Under the pieces are notes generated by a model. It did not search any database. It worked only from the letters and a program-made list of their open reading frames with translations, and had not been told where the DNA came from. The position numbers and the translations under genes are program-made. Of a stretch of 64,000 bases of DNA, positions 33,712 to 43,258 are shown in pieces (the stretch's first letter is position 1; each line of letters begins with the position of its first letter). The stretch is taken from assembly GCF_014199435.1 (NCBI RefSeq), contig NZ_JACIJP010000004.1:248001-312000 (forward strand), given 5' to 3'. The stretch is from Sphingobium subterraneum (GTDB lineage: Bacteria > Pseudomonadota > Alphaproteobacteria > Sphingomonadales > Sphingomonadaceae).

Positions 33712-36486
33712 CTAGAATTTCCCGCGCAGCGTGATGCCGTAGGTGCGCGGTTCGCCCAAATAGGCGGAGAAGATCTGCGTACCCGATGCGAAGCTTGGTG
33801 ATCCGAAGGTCTGCACCTGAGCGACCGATCCGCTGCCCTGCAACGGCGAGTTGAACGCGACCTGCGTATATTCGGTGTCGAAGATGTTCTGGCCCCAGAA
33901 CTCGATCGCCCAACGCTGGTCAGGTCCGCGAATACCGATGCGGGCATTGAAGATCGAATAGCCGTCCTGCGTCTTTTCGGGGAACAGGTCAGACCCCGTG
34001 TTGTAATCGCCCGTCATACGGCCATCGATGTAGAACAGTGCCGACAGCCCGTTGGAGCCGATGTCCGGCGTCCACGCAAAGCTCATCGTCGTGACGATCT
34101 TGGGAGCATTGCTGTTAATGTTGCCGGGAAGCAGGAACAGCGCCGGGTCAAGCGGCGTCTGGCCATTGCTGCTGCCGACCAGCCGGTTCTTGAACTGCGC
34201 CTCGGTATAGGTGAAGCCACCGCTCACCCGTACATTGCGGACCGGCGATGCGGTCAGTTCCAGTTCGACGCCCTGGCTGACGAGGCCTGGTGACACGTCG
34301 CCGGAAGCGCAGCGCCCGCCACCTGCGTTGATCGTGCCTGCTGTCAGTCCGCTGTCGCAGCCGTTGATGTTCTGCACGACGAAGCTGGTGCCGTTGAAGG
34401 TGTTGAGCTGGAAGTCCTTGAACTCCTGCCGGAATGCGGCGACGTTCGCGCTCCAGTGACGCTGGTTGTATTTCAGGCCGACCTCGAACGCGTCAACCTT
34501 TTCGGCGGCGAAGCGCAGGCTCCCCGCGTCGGCGTTGCTACGGCCTGAGAAATACGTCGCGGGCGAAGATGTCCCCGTCGACAGCCCTGTATTGCCCAGC
34601 TCGAACCGGTCGAGGTTATACCCGCCCGCCTTGTAACCACGCGAATAGCTACCATAAACCAGCAGGTTGTTCGTCGGCTTGTAGGACAGGACGGCGGTGC
34701 CCGACAGCTCGTTGTCCGTGAAGCCGTCCTTCGGGTTGAGCGCGTTCAGGCCCGTGCTGCTGTTGCCGAGGCAGGCGAGGGTCAGAACGCCCCCTGCCGC
34801 ATTCGCAGCCGCAGCGCCCAGTCCGCCGCTTACAACCGGCGCGAGGGCTGTCTGCAAATTTGCGCAGGTCAAATTGTTGTTGGCGAATGTCGCGGAGAAG
34901 TCTTTCTTCTCATGCGTCCAGCGCAGGCCCAGCGTCAGATCGAGCTGATCGGTGACATGCACAATATTGTGAGTGAAGGCAGCAAACGTTTCGCTCTTCT
35001 GCCGGTAGCGCGCATCGGTGTCGCCGGTCCCCGTCGGGATATTCAGCAACGCCGTAAAGGCTGGCCGGAGAGGGGCAGGCACCGCTCCGTTGATCAGGGC
35101 CGTTACGCCAGCGGTCGAAGCGCAGGCTGCGTAAGGGAAGTTCGCAGTATTGAACGGTGCGCTTGTCGTCGTCAGGCTGTTCGTCAAGAGGCGGCACGTC
35201 GCGAACTTTCCATAATCCGCGCCAAAGCGGATGTTGTCCACCAGCGTCAGATCCTCGTGCGAATAATAGCCGCCGACCAGCCAGTCGAGCTTGTTGTTAA
35301 ACGCCTCGCCCTGCAACCGCAGTTCCTGGGTGAAGGTCTTGAACTGGCGATAGGTGTTGGGATCGCGGTAGAGAATATCCGCACGATTATAGTCGTAATC
35401 GCCGAAATCGCGCGACTTGTAATTGCGATAGGCAGTGATGCTGGTCAACTTCGCCCCGCCCAGATCGTAGTTGATCTCGCCGGACAGGCCCCAGTCCTTC
35501 AGCTTGCTCACATATTCGCGGCCCGGCGTGATTGTGGCGTTGCGCGCATAGGGATCGACCGTGATCGGCTGGCCCGCGATGGCGGCGAGAATGGTCGCGA
35601 TCCGGTTCGTCGGGTTGGTCACGAAATCGCCCGGCACGCCCGGCGTGACGTCCGCAGTTTCCCGCGTGCCGATATACACCGCCCCGCAGCAATGCTCGTC
35701 GCGGTTGGTATAGTCGCCAATCAGGCGGATGGAGAGCGCGTCATTCGGCTCGAGCAACGCCTGCCCGCGCAGCAGATAGCGGTCACGGTCGTTGGTGTCG
35801 CCGACCTTCTGGCCCGCCGCGTTGACGAGGTTCATGAACCCGTCGCGCTTCGACCATACGCCGTCGAGACGCAGGGCGATCTTTTCGCTCACCGGTCCCG
35901 TGACGCTACCCGACACCCGCCAGAAATCATAATTGCCATAGGTGATTTCACCCTTGGCCCCGAATTTGAATTCGGGCGCCTTGGTGACGATATTGATGAG
36001 GCCCGCCGAAGCGTTGCGGCCGAACAGCGTGCCCTGCGGCCCGCGCAGCACCTCGATCCGTTCAACTTCGCCCAGGTCGGTGAGGCCCGCACCGGTGCGG
36101 GAGCGGTAGACGCCGTCGATAAACACCGCGACCGAGCTTTCGAGGCCGGGGTTGTCACCCACCGTACCGATGCCGCGAATGCGCGCAGAACCATTCGCTT
36201 CCGATCCGGTCGAGGACACGAGCAGCGACGGCGCAAGCTGGTTAAGCTGACGGATGTCGTTCGCACCGCTGTTCTGCAGACTTGCCGCCGTCACGGCCGA
36301 GACGGCAATCGGCACATTGGAAAGCGGGCTGGCGCGACGTGTCGCCGTAACGATGATCGTGTCGTCCGGTGCCGCTTCCGCAGCGGGTGCGGCGGGCGGA
36401 GCAGGCTCCTGTGCATGGGCGGACAGATTGGCGATGGCGATGATTGCGACTGCACTGCTCGAAAGCAACCGAAGGCTCTGTGTCAT
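33712..36486 (-). CDS. TonB-dependent outer membrane receptor
   Basis: 924 residues with a signal peptide (cleavage near SAHAQ). A short Pro/Ala-rich piece leads to a TonB-box-like DDTIIVTATRR. The plug domain (about 45-160) has LNQLAPSLLVSS, IRGIGTVGDNPG and VERIEVLRGPQGTLFGRNASAGLINIVT. The rest is a 22-strand barrel that ends in the typical Phe (TLRGKF). Such FecA/CirA-like receptors of sphingomonads import siderophores or sugars and aromatic compounds; the substrate cannot be told. It stands alone with its own terminator and no adjacent regulator or inner-membrane transporter. Confidence 0.95.
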   Translation of the reverse strand: MTQSLRLLSSSAVAIIAIANLSAHAQEPAPPAAPAAEAAPDDTIIVTATRRASPLSNVPIAVSAVTAASLQNSGANDIRQLNQLAPSLLVSSTGSEANGSARIRGIGTVGDNPGLESSVAVFIDGVYRSRTGAGLTDLGEVERIEVLRGPQGTLFGRNASAGLINIVTKAPEFKFGAKGEITYGNYDFWRVSGSVTGPVSEKIALRLDGVWSKRDGFMNLVNAAGQKVGDTNDRDRYLLRGQALLEPNDALSIRLIGDYTNRDEHCCGAVYIGTRETADVTPGVPGDFVTNPTNRIATILAAIAGQPITVDPYARNATITPGREYVSKLKDWGLSGEINYDLGGAKLTSITAYRNYKSRDFGDYDYNRADILYRDPNTYRQFKTFTQELRLQGEAFNNKLDWLVGGYYSHEDLTLVDNIRFGADYGKFATCRLLTNSLTTTSAPFNTANFPYAACASTAGVTALINGAVPAPLRPAFTALLNIPTGTGDTDARYRQKSETFAAFTHNIVHVTDQLDLTLGLRWTHEKKDFSATFANNNLTCANLQTALAPVVSGGLGAAAANAAGGVLTLACLGNSSTGLNALNPKDGFTDNELSGTAVLSYKPTNNLLVYGSYSRGYKAGGYNLDRFELGNTGLSTGTSSPATYFSGRSNADAGSLRFAAEKVDAFEVGLKYNQRHWSANVAAFRQEFKDFQLNTFNGTSFVVQNINGCDSGLTAGTINAGGGRCASGDVSPGLVSQGVELELTASPVRNVRVSGGFTYTEAQFKNRLVGSSNGQTPLDPALFLLPGNINSNAPKIVTTMSFAWTPDIGSNGLSALFYIDGRMTGDYNTGSDLFPEKTQDGYSIFNARIGIRGPDQRWAIEFWGQNIFDTEYTQVAFNSPLQGSGSVAQVQTFGSPSFASGTQIFSAYLGEPRTYGITLRGKF

Positions 36487-36907
36487 ATTTGCACCCTCTA
36501 TTTATATGCGCTTATGCGTCATATTTTATGAACGACAGTATGAACGATAATCCGCATGAGACAAGTATTCTCCCAAAATCCCGAACAGCGCGACAGTTAT
36601 GCAACACCGTAGAAATACAGACGTTAAAACTTGATGATGCCGTAGGGGCAGGAACGTTTTTTCTTGCGGTAACGCCCACTCCGCACGATTCGCCAGTTCA
36701 ATTTTCAAACGATTGTTGGCGGTGCGGAAGAGCGAATGCTGCGATGCAAGAGAAGTAGTGCATTCTCGCCCGTCATCACTGCGTTATGCCTGTCGGGGCA
36801 TTGAAAGGAGGGGTGAATGTTGGGGCGCCCATAATCCATTGGCGTCCGCTTGGTTCCCGCCAAAACTAATCCCATGTCAATCTGTTCATCGATGACATGC
36901 GCCAGCC

Positions 36908-36934
36908 AAAAAAAAGCCGCCCCGGAGGGCGGCT
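36908..36934 (-). terminator. Rho-independent terminator after the phosphomannomutase gene
   Basis: On minus, AGCCGCCC-TCCG-GGGCGGCT forms an 8-base stem with an immediate T8 run (36915-36908). It lies about 155 bases after the stop codon of the phosphomannomutase gene. Confidence 0.88.
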
Positions 36935-37019
36935 GAAAGTTTTAGGAGAGGATGCCTGAAAGGCAGGTTCTTTATGTCGCGAATCGGATTATGCTGCAAC
37001 TGCGAAATAGGACTATTGC

Positions 37020-37036
37020 ATTGCAAAATTTGCAAT
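37020..37036. repeat. 17-base perfect inverted repeat
   Basis: ATTGCAAAATTTGCAAT has 8-base arms around a single A. It lies 53 bases after the phosphomannomutase stop, upstream of its terminator, so it would be in the 3' untranslated part. It may be an operator for something not identified, or chance in AT-rich sequence. Confidence 0.4.
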
Positions 37037-37088
37037 CGTCATAAAAGCGTCGCATTCCGTAACGTCAACGCGCTCCGATTTTTTTGTT

Positions 37089-38471
37089 TCAGTGTCCGTC
37101 CTGCTCGCCACGCTTCAATCCTGACAGTGCCAACTGCGAATCAATTTGCTCCAGTAGGCGATCGAGTCCGGCCTGATCTTTTGCCTCTGCGCGGGCGACC
37201 AGCACATCCTGCGTGTTCGATGCGCGCAGCAGCCACCAGCCGTCGGTCGTGTTGACGCGCGCTCCGTCGGTGTCGTTGACGGTCGCGCCGTCGGCCTGCA
37301 GGCGGGCAAGCACTTCGTCGATCACGGCAAACTTGCGGCTCTCGTCGACCTGAAAGCGCATTTCGGGCGTGTTGACCATCGCGGGCATCTCGCTGCGCAG
37401 CTGCGTCACGCTCTTGCCCAGGGTGCTCGCGGCACGAATCAGGCGTACGGCGGCATAAAGCGCGTCGTCATAGCCATAATATTCATGCTTGAAGAATACA
37501 TGGCCGCTCATTTCTCCGGCGAGTGGGCTGTCCGTTTCCTTCATTTTGGACTTAATCAGGCTGTGCCCTGTCTTCCACATCAGGGGCTTGCCGCCCAATT
37601 CTGCAATCCGGTCGTACAGCGCCTGACTGGCTTTCACATCGGCGATAATCGTGGCGCCGGGCAGCTCCTTCAGGACCGGTTCGGCGAAGATCGCGAGCAA
37701 TTGATCGCCCCATATCACCCGGCCTTCTCCGTCGATGGCGCCGATACGGTCGCCGTCGCCATCGAAGGCCACTCCGAAATCGAGCTTCTTCTCGGCGACA
37801 AGCGCTTTCAGGTCGGCCAGATTCTTCTCTTCTGTGGGATCGGGATGATGATTGGGAAAATTGCCGTCGACATCGGTGAACAGCGTGTAATGCTCACCCG
37901 GCAGGAGCTTGACGAGCTTCTCGACGACAGGGCCGGCTGCGCCGTTGCCCGCGTCCCAACCGATGCGGAAGGCCTTGCCATCGAAACCCTCCAGCAGCCG
38001 CGCGGTGTAGCGGTCCATGATGTCGACCGTTTCGCTTCCCGCGCTGCCGTCGACCCAGTCGCCCGCGCTCGCCATCGTGCCGAGCTTCTGGATATCCTGG
38101 CCGAAAAAGGGACCGTGCTGAAACACCATCTTGAAGCCGTTGTAATTGGCGGGATTATGGCTGCCGGTTATCTGGATGCCGCCGTCTACGTCGAGCACCG
38201 CTTCGGCATAATATAGCATTGGCGTCGGACCCATGCCGACGCGCACCGCATAAATGCCGCTGTCATTAAGGCCGCGCACCAGCGATTCTTCGAGCACCGG
38301 CGAGCTGACCCGGCCGTCATAACCGACCGCAACGCGCGATCCGCCCGCGCGCGCGATGAGCGTGCCGAAGCCGCGCCCGATCGCATAGGCATCCGCCTCG
38401 CCGAGTGTTTCGCCGATGATGCCGCGAATGTCATATTCCCGCAAGGATGTGGGATGGAAGCTGTGAGTCAT
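37089..38471 (-). CDS. Phosphomannomutase / phosphoglucomutase
   Basis: 460 residues, the usual length of bacterial PMM/PGM (AlgC/ManB type). It interconverts hexose 1- and 6-phosphates for cell-surface polysaccharides. The phosphoserine loop is [11 protein letters not shown] (Ser104), the metal loop is [15 protein letters not shown] (about 238-250), the sugar loop is GEMSGHVFF, and the phosphate loop is [15 protein letters not shown]. The N-terminal [15 protein letters not shown] is typical. The ATG overlaps the stop of the J-domain gene by ATGA, making an operon mipZ - J-domain - PMM. Confidence 0.94.
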   Translation of the reverse strand: MTHSFHPTSLREYDIRGIIGETLGEADAYAIGRGFGTLIARAGGSRVAVGYDGRVSSPVLEESLVRGLNDSGIYAVRVGMGPTPMLYYAEAVLDVDGGIQITGSHNPANYNGFKMVFQHGPFFGQDIQKLGTMASAGDWVDGSAGSETVDIMDRYTARLLEGFDGKAFRIGWDAGNGAAGPVVEKLVKLLPGEHYTLFTDVDGNFPNHHPDPTEEKNLADLKALVAEKKLDFGVAFDGDGDRIGAIDGEGRVIWGDQLLAIFAEPVLKELPGATIIADVKASQALYDRIAELGGKPLMWKTGHSLIKSKMKETDSPLAGEMSGHVFFKHEYYGYDDALYAAVRLIRAASTLGKSVTQLRSEMPAMVNTPEMRFQVDESRKFAVIDEVLARLQADGATVNDTDGARVNTTDGWWLLRASNTQDVLVARAEAKDQAGLDRLLEQIDSQLALSGLKRGEQDGH

Positions 38472-38950
38472 GGGTTTCCTGTCTGTTCAGGGTGGGAAGA
38501 GGGATGCGACCCCGCTCGTTCAACAAGATGGCGTAACAATATGTTGCGCGCGCCGTTTATTTTTTCGGCGAGGGCCTGCGTGCCCCCGGCGTCGGGATGG
38601 ATTTTCGCGATAAGATGACGGTGCGCGGCGCGGATCGCCGCTTCATCCGCGTCAGTGGACAGACCGAGCAGCGCGCGCGCTTCGGCCACCGCCTCGGTCT
38701 CGGCCATCGAGGCCGCAAAGGTCGTGGGCTTAGGTGCCCGCTTTCCACCCTGCCACCGCCGCCACGCATAGAGCAGCGCAAGACCAAGAGGCACACCGCC
38801 GATCAGCGCATTCCCCTTGGCCGCCATCGCCGCCCCGACGATCGCCATGCCGAGCATGATGCCATCTGTGCCGGTCATGCGCCGCAACCGCCCGGTAAAG
38901 ACCAGCCAGGCCGCCAGCCCGACGACCAGCAGAAGCAACAATCCGCCCAT
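38468..38950 (-). CDS. Membrane J-domain (DnaJ-like) protein
   Basis: 160 residues. Two N-terminal hydrophobic helices (about 2-18 and 28-62) anchor it. The C-terminal J-domain (about 85-150) shows [49 protein letters not shown], with the essential HPD. J-domains stimulate Hsp70 (DnaK). Membrane J-proteins of this kind are common in alphaproteobacteria. The start overlaps the mipZ stop by one base (TGATG), and the stop overlaps the phosphomannomutase start. Confidence 0.9.
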   Translation of the reverse strand: MGGLLLLLVVGLAAWLVFTGRLRRMTGTDGIMLGMAIVGAAMAAKGNALIGGVPLGLALLYAWRRWQGGKRAPKPTTFAASMAETEAVAEARALLGLSTDADEAAIRAAHRHLIAKIHPDAGGTQALAEKINGARNILLRHLVERAGSHPSSHPEQTGNP

Positions 38951-39747
38951 CAGGCCGCGCTCTGCTCCATCGCTTCGTTGACGGTGGGGAGGGCGAACCC
39001 AGCCAGCATCTCACGCAGTTCCTGCCGCGCGGCGACATGGCTGATGGCGAGGTCGGGCAGATGCGCCTTGTCGAGCATGGTGAGGCCCGAAGGGAAGAGT
39101 TCGCGGAAAATCACACGCTCGGACAGTCCCGGCACCACGCGGAAGCCGACCCGGCGGGACAGCTCGTTGAGGGCATCGCCGACGCGCTTCTTGTTGCGCG
39201 CTTCCTGATGCTGGACGCGGTTGCGCAGGACCACCCAGTCGATCGATACGCCATCGACCTTGGCGCGGGCCTTGCGCGCCTCGAAAATCAGCTCGGAATA
39301 GAAGCTCAGGCGCTTCACCTTGAAATTCTCCGGGTCGACCTGCCCAATGAGGTCAAAGTCGACGAAGCTGTCGTTCATCGGCGTGACCAGCGTATGCGCG
39401 CGCGCCGCCATGGTGCGCGCCAGCGGATCGTCACGGCCTGGCGTATCGATGATGAGGAAATCGAGATCGCCCTGAATTTCGTTTAGCGCTTCCTCCAGCG
39501 CCTCCGCACTGTCCTCACGCAGAACGACATAGCGTGCGGTGGGCAGGTCGATACCCTTGCGCTTGGCTGTGTCGGCGCGGTTTTCCAGATAGCGGGCCGA
39601 TGTCTTCTGCCGCCGGTCGAGGTCGATCAGCCCGACCTTGCGTCCCATGCTGGCAAGCGCCACGGCGACATGCACCGCCGTGGTGGATTTGCCCGTGCCG
39701 CCCTTTTCGTTGGCGAATACGATGATATGTGCCGGTCCGGCCGTCAT
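38950..39747 (-). CDS. mipZ: Division-plane positioning ATPase MipZ
   Basis: 265 residues from the ATG at 39747, with GAGGG 4 bases upstream; the frame opens earlier with no credible start. It is a ParA/MinD-type ATPase with a deviant Walker A NEKGGTGKSTT (13-23), a switch region LIIDTPGRDD and an extended middle section (FKVKRLSFYSELIFEARKARAKVDGVSIDWVVLRNRVQHQEARNKKR) specific to MipZ. In Caulobacter it forms a gradient from ParB at the poles and keeps FtsZ at midcell. It is divergent from panC. Confidence 0.94.
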   Translation of the reverse strand: MTAGPAHIIVFANEKGGTGKSTTAVHVAVALASMGRKVGLIDLDRRQKTSARYLENRADTAKRKGIDLPTARYVVLREDSAEALEEALNEIQGDLDFLIIDTPGRDDPLARTMAARAHTLVTPMNDSFVDFDLIGQVDPENFKVKRLSFYSELIFEARKARAKVDGVSIDWVVLRNRVQHQEARNKKRVGDALNELSRRVGFRVVPGLSERVIFRELFPSGLTMLDKAHLPDLAISHVAARQELREMLAGFALPTVNEAMEQSAA

Positions 39748-39865
39748 TGACCCTCTAGTCCCCTGCATAATGGCGATCCCCGATTGACGTCGTCCCTGCG
39801 CCGCCATAGCTGCGTGTGGCGGCGCACGTTCGGCGTGTGCCCTCCCTATCGGAGCAAGTCCCGCC

Positions 39866-40720
39866 GTGCAAATCATCCGTGACCTTTCCACCCTCCGTTC
39901 GGCCATTCGGGCGCTCCGGCATGAGGGAGCGAGAGTCGCGCTCGTCCCCACTATGGGCGCGCTGCATGACGGGCATATGGCACTGGTGGAAGCCGCGAAA
40001 GCCCATGCCGATCATGTGGTAGCCTCGATTTTCGTCAACCCGACGCAGTTCGCCCCGAACGAGGATCTCGACGCCTATCCCCGGCGCGAAGCAGAGGACG
40101 CGGCATTGCTCACCGCCCATGGTGCGGCGCTGCTGTGGGCGCCCCCCGTTTCCGTGATGTACCCGCAGGGGTTCGCAACCACCATTACGGTCAGCGGTGT
40201 GAGCGAGGGGCTGTGCGGCGCGGCCCGCCCCGGCCATTTCGAGGGCGTGGCGACCGTCGTCACCAAACTGCTCAATCAGGTGCGGCCCGATGTCGCGCTG
40301 TTCGGGGAAAAGGATTACCAGCAACTCGCCGTTATCCGCCGGATGGTTACAGACACCGACCTGCCGGTCGAGATCGTCGGCGTGGCGACGCAGCGCGCCG
40401 ACGATGGCCTCGCGCTCTCGTCGCGAAACGCCTATCTCTCGCCGGGGGATCGCGTACGGGCTGCCGTGCTGCCGCAGGCGATGCAGGACGCCGCACAGGC
40501 GATCGTCGGGGGCGGGGATGTCGCCACCGCGCTCCGGACTGCGAAGGATCGCCTTATCGAGGGGGGCTTCACGTCCGTAGACTATATCGAGTTGTGCGAT
40601 GCAGGTTCGCTCGCGCCGCTCGACCAACTCGATCGTCCCGCCCGATTGCTCGCCGCAGCCCGCATCGGCGCGACTCGCCTGATCGATAATATCGCTGTTA
40701 ACCCTTTGATAGTGATGTAG
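39866..40720 (+). CDS. panC: Pantoate-beta-alanine ligase
   Basis: 284 residues, from a GTG at 39866. PanC joins pantoate and beta-alanine with ATP in the coenzyme A pathway. It shows the HIGH-like motif PTMGALHDGHMALVE, then SIFVNPTQFAPNEDLDAYPR, YPQGFATTITV, LCGAARPGHFEGVATVVTKL, PDVALFGEKDYQQL and a KMSKS-like ALSSRNAYLS. Length is normal. It stands alone, divergent from mipZ; panB is not in the window. Confidence 0.96.
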   Translation: MQIIRDLSTLRSAIRALRHEGARVALVPTMGALHDGHMALVEAAKAHADHVVASIFVNPTQFAPNEDLDAYPRREAEDAALLTAHGAALLWAPPVSVMYPQGFATTITVSGVSEGLCGAARPGHFEGVATVVTKLLNQVRPDVALFGEKDYQQLAVIRRMVTDTDLPVEIVGVATQRADDGLALSSRNAYLSPGDRVRAAVLPQAMQDAAQAIVGGGDVATALRTAKDRLIEGGFTSVDYIELCDAGSLAPLDQLDRPARLLAAARIGATRLIDNIAVNPLIVM

Positions 40721-40815
40721 GATTATCAGTTCGTCGCATCCGTTTTCACCGTTAACCAAATCTTAGCCATGATTCGCGACTTTGCTCCCAACGTGAAACC
40801 GCGAAGGGGGTACGT

Positions 40816-41112
40816 GTGGCTAACAGTATCAAGACGGCGCAGTTCCTGCTGGAGAGCAGATTGGGTGATGCGGCTTATGGAAGCCCGCAGGCCTGTTTCG
40901 ATTTGGGTATCGCCTATAGCTGTGGCACCGGCGGGGTCGATATTGACCTGATAGAGGCTCATAAATGGTTTAACCTCGCCGCATTGGCGGGGAGCGAACA
41001 GGGCCAGCAGATGCGTGCCGAGATCGCCGAGGAAATGACCGCCCGCGAAATCGCCGAGGCCCAGCGGCAGGCCCGTGCGTGGATCGTCGCGGCGAGCCCT
41101 CGGGCGGCATAG
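40816..41112 (+). CDS. Small Sel1-repeat-like protein
   Basis: 98 residues from a GTG at 40816, with AAGGGGG upstream. One Sel1-type helical repeat is visible: ACFDLGIAYSCGTGGVDIDLIEAHKWFNLAALAGSEQGQQMR, followed by a charged helix (EIAEEMTAREIAEAQRQARAW). A single repeat is short for the family, so it may work as a small adaptor. No signal peptide. Function unknown. It follows panC by 95 bases and may have its own promoter. Confidence 0.8.
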   Translation: MANSIKTAQFLLESRLGDAAYGSPQACFDLGIAYSCGTGGVDIDLIEAHKWFNLAALAGSEQGQQMRAEIAEEMTAREIAEAQRQARAWIVAASPRAA

Positions 41113-41196
41113 AAATCGCTCCACTTCGACAATGTTCGAGATATTTGTCATTTGATGCGTTAACAGGGTCGCGTAATCAGCGGGCCGGAGGAACAG

Positions 41197-41643
41197 GTGC
41201 CAGGAATTTTGGCGGTATCGTCCGGCGGCGGGCATTGGGAAGAACTGATGCTGCTGCGTGACGTGCTCGACGGGCCGGATGTCCATTTCGCCACGACCGT
41301 CGCCGATCTGCCCGAGCGAGCGGGAATCGTAAATGCAACGATCCTGCCCGATTGCAACCGCGACAAGCCGCTGAGTTCGCTTCGTTGCCTAATCGCCGCG
41401 TTCCGCCTCGTGCAACGGCTGCGCCCGGACGTGGTTCTCTCGACCGGAGCGGCCCCCGGCTTTTTCTGCATCGTCGCAGGCAAGCTCTTTGGCGCGCGGA
41501 CATTGTGGGTCGAAAGCTTCGCCAACGCCGAAGAACTTTCCCTGTGCGGCAAGCTCTCTGTGAAGATCGCTGACCGCTGCATGGTGCAGTGGGAACATCT
41601 GGCCCGGCCCGGTGGCCCGGTATTCGAAGGGTCGCTGCTGTGA
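41197..41643 (+). CDS. Alg14-like glycosyltransferase subunit (PssD type)
   Basis: 148 residues from a GTG at 41197 with GGAGGAACAG upstream. The fold is the membrane-associated half of a split GT28 enzyme: ILAVSSGGGHWEELMLLRDVL, then RPDVVLSTGAAPGFFCIVAGKLFGARTLWVESFANAEELSLCGKLSVKIADRCMVQW. In eukaryotes Alg14/Alg13 make chitobiosyl dolichol; in bacteria the split pair (PssD/PssE) adds glucuronic acid during exopolysaccharide synthesis. Its stop overlaps the partner start (GTGA). Confidence 0.88.
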   Translation: MPGILAVSSGGGHWEELMLLRDVLDGPDVHFATTVADLPERAGIVNATILPDCNRDKPLSSLRCLIAAFRLVQRLRPDVVLSTGAAPGFFCIVAGKLFGARTLWVESFANAEELSLCGKLSVKIADRCMVQWEHLARPGGPVFEGSLL

Positions 41644-42110
41644 TCGTCGTGACCGTCGGCACGCAATTGCCGTTCGATCGGCTCGTCGGCGCGATGGACG
41701 CGCTCGCTCCGACGCTGTCCCGCCCCGTATTCGCGCAGATCGGCACGGGCGGCTATCAGCCCCTTCACATGGATTGGAAAGCATCCGTCCCGGCACGCGA
41801 ATTCGACACGCTCTTGCAATCGGCGGACGCGATCGTTTCGCACGCGGGCACCGGTACCATTTTGCTCGCGCAGAAGCTGCACAAGCCGGTCGTCATCATG
41901 GCGCGCCGGGCTGCGCAGGGGGAGCATCGCAACGATCATCAGGTCGCCACGGCCGCCCAAATGGTCGGGCGTTCCGGCATCTATGTCGCGGACGATGAAA
42001 CGGGGCTCGCCGAAGCGCTCCACCGCGCCCTCACGGTGCCCTATGTTCCCGACAGCCCCGGCGACCGCACGCGAATCAAGGACGCGATCCGGCACTTTCT
42101 TGCGGGTTAA
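41640..42110 (+). CDS. Alg13-like glycosyltransferase subunit (PssE type)
   Basis: 156 residues from a GTG at 41640. It is the nucleotide-sugar-binding half of a split GT28 enzyme: IVVTVGTQLPFDRLVGAMDAL, then QIGTGGYQP, FDTLLQSADAIVSHAGTGTILLAQKLHKPVVIMARRAAQGEHRNDHQ. Together with the Alg14-like gene it makes a full glycosyltransferase, probably for a surface polysaccharide. No other exopolysaccharide genes lie next to it. The gene converges with, and overlaps by 3-4 bases, the DUF482 acyltransferase gene. Confidence 0.9.
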   Translation: MIVVTVGTQLPFDRLVGAMDALAPTLSRPVFAQIGTGGYQPLHMDWKASVPAREFDTLLQSADAIVSHAGTGTILLAQKLHKPVVIMARRAAQGEHRNDHQVATAAQMVGRSGIYVADDETGLAEALHRALTVPYVPDSPGDRTRIKDAIRHFLAG

Positions 42111-43258
42111 TCCGTCTTCCTGAACGGCGTCCGCTCATCCAGCAGCGCCCGGTTTTCCGCCACAGCCTCGCGCTCTTGCGCCAGGAACCCGGCCACCGCC
42201 CGCCGGAATCCGGGGTCGGGAATATAATGCGCCGAATAGGTTGCGACCGGCGCATAGCCGCGCACCAGCTTGTGCCCGCCCTGTGCGCCAGCTTCCACGC
42301 GTTTCAGCCCATGGGCGATGGCAAAGTCGATCGCCTGATAATAGCAGAGTTCGAAATGCAGGAACGGTACGTCGTCCGTGCAGCCCCAATAGCGCCCATA
42401 CAGCGTGTCCGTGCCGATCAGGTTGAGCGCGCCCGCGATCGGCTGCCCATTGCGCAGCGCGAGGATCAGCAGCACCCGATCCGCCAGCCGCTCCCCCAGC
42501 AACGAGAAGAACGCACGCGTGAGGTAGGGCGTCCCCCATTTGCGCGCGCCGGTATCCTGATAGAAGCGCCAGAACACATCCCAGTGCTCCTCACCCAGCG
42601 CAGCGCCGGTCAGGTGAACGATCTCCAGCCCCTCCTGCGCCCGTGCCCGTTCCTTGCGGATCGCCTTGCGCTTGGCGCTCGACAGCGCAGCGAGGAAGGC
42701 GTCGAAGCTCTCATAATCCCTGTTTTCCCAGTGGAACTGGCTATCCTCGCGGATCAGCCACCCCGCCGCCTCGAACAGCGGAACCTGCGCGGGCGCAACG
42801 AACGTCGCGTGCGCAGAGCTCATGCCGTTCTGGTCGACCACCGCTTCGGCCGCACCGATCAGCGCGGCTGCGTAAGCTGCTTCGTCGACCCCCTCGCGCA
42901 CCAGCAGCCGACGCCCGGTGACGGGGGAGAAGGGCACCGCGATTTGAAGCTTGGGATAATAGGACCCGCCGGCGCGATGCCACGCATCGGCCCACCCATG
43001 GTCGAACACATATTCGCCCTGGCTGTGCGCCTTCACATAGCTGGGGAGGCAGGCGACCGGTGCGCCATCCTCGCCGTCGATCAGGATCGGTGCCGCTTGC
43101 CAACCCGTTCCCGGCCCGACGCTGCCCGATTCTTCGAGCGCGGAAAGGAACGCGTGGGAGAGAAAAGGGTCGTCAGGCCTGGCACATGCGTTCCACGCCG
43201 ACCCGTCGATGTCGCCCACTGCGGGCGCGATTCGCGCGATGATCGACTGGTCAGCCAC
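42107..43258 (-). CDS. DUF482 / FemAB-like acyltransferase
   Basis: 383 residues from a GTG at 43258, beside a GAAGGGC site; the longer frame to 43291 lacks support. The GNAT-type core is DPFLSHAFLSALEESGSVGPGTGWQ, VKAHSQGEYVFDHGWADAWHRAGGSYYPKLQIAVPFSPVTGRRLLV, YQDTGARKWGTPYLTRAFFSLLGERL, ALNLIGTDTLYGRYWGC and FHFELCYYQAIDFAI...GAQGGHKLVRGY. This DUF482 family is annotated as related to peptidoglycan or lipid acylation, but its substrate is unknown. It overlaps the GDPD gene upstream by 8 bases. Confidence 0.92.
   Translation of the reverse strand: MADQSIIARIAPAVGDIDGSAWNACARPDDPFLSHAFLSALEESGSVGPGTGWQAAPILIDGEDGAPVACLPSYVKAHSQGEYVFDHGWADAWHRAGGSYYPKLQIAVPFSPVTGRRLLVREGVDEAAYAAALIGAAEAVVDQNGMSSAHATFVAPAQVPLFEAAGWLIREDSQFHWENRDYESFDAFLAALSSAKRKAIRKERARAQEGLEIVHLTGAALGEEHWDVFWRFYQDTGARKWGTPYLTRAFFSLLGERLADRVLLILALRNGQPIAGALNLIGTDTLYGRYWGCTDDVPFLHFELCYYQAIDFAIAHGLKRVEAGAQGGHKLVRGYAPVATYSAHYIPDPGFRRAVAGFLAQEREAVAENRALLDERTPFRKTD

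Larger units (their letters stand above)
36487..37088. other. Intergenic region with promoter and terminator, no gene
   Basis: About 600 bases, more AT-rich than the surroundings, between the TonB receptor and the phosphomannomutase gene, both on minus. It holds the phosphomannomutase terminator (36908-36934), a 17-base palindrome (37020-37036) and presumably the receptor promoter just above 36486. Open frames here lack ribosome sites and are not called. Confidence 0.6.

Noticed and set aside
34912-36531. 539-codon plus-strand frame opposite the TonB receptor
   Set aside because: It is antisense to a full, well-conserved receptor gene; long opposite frames are expected at this GC content, and no ribosome site or domain is seen.
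36974-37255. Frame with CxxC pairs (CCNCEIG...CKIC) suggesting a zinc ribbon
   Set aside because: No ribosome site, and the second half runs antisense into the phosphomannomutase gene.
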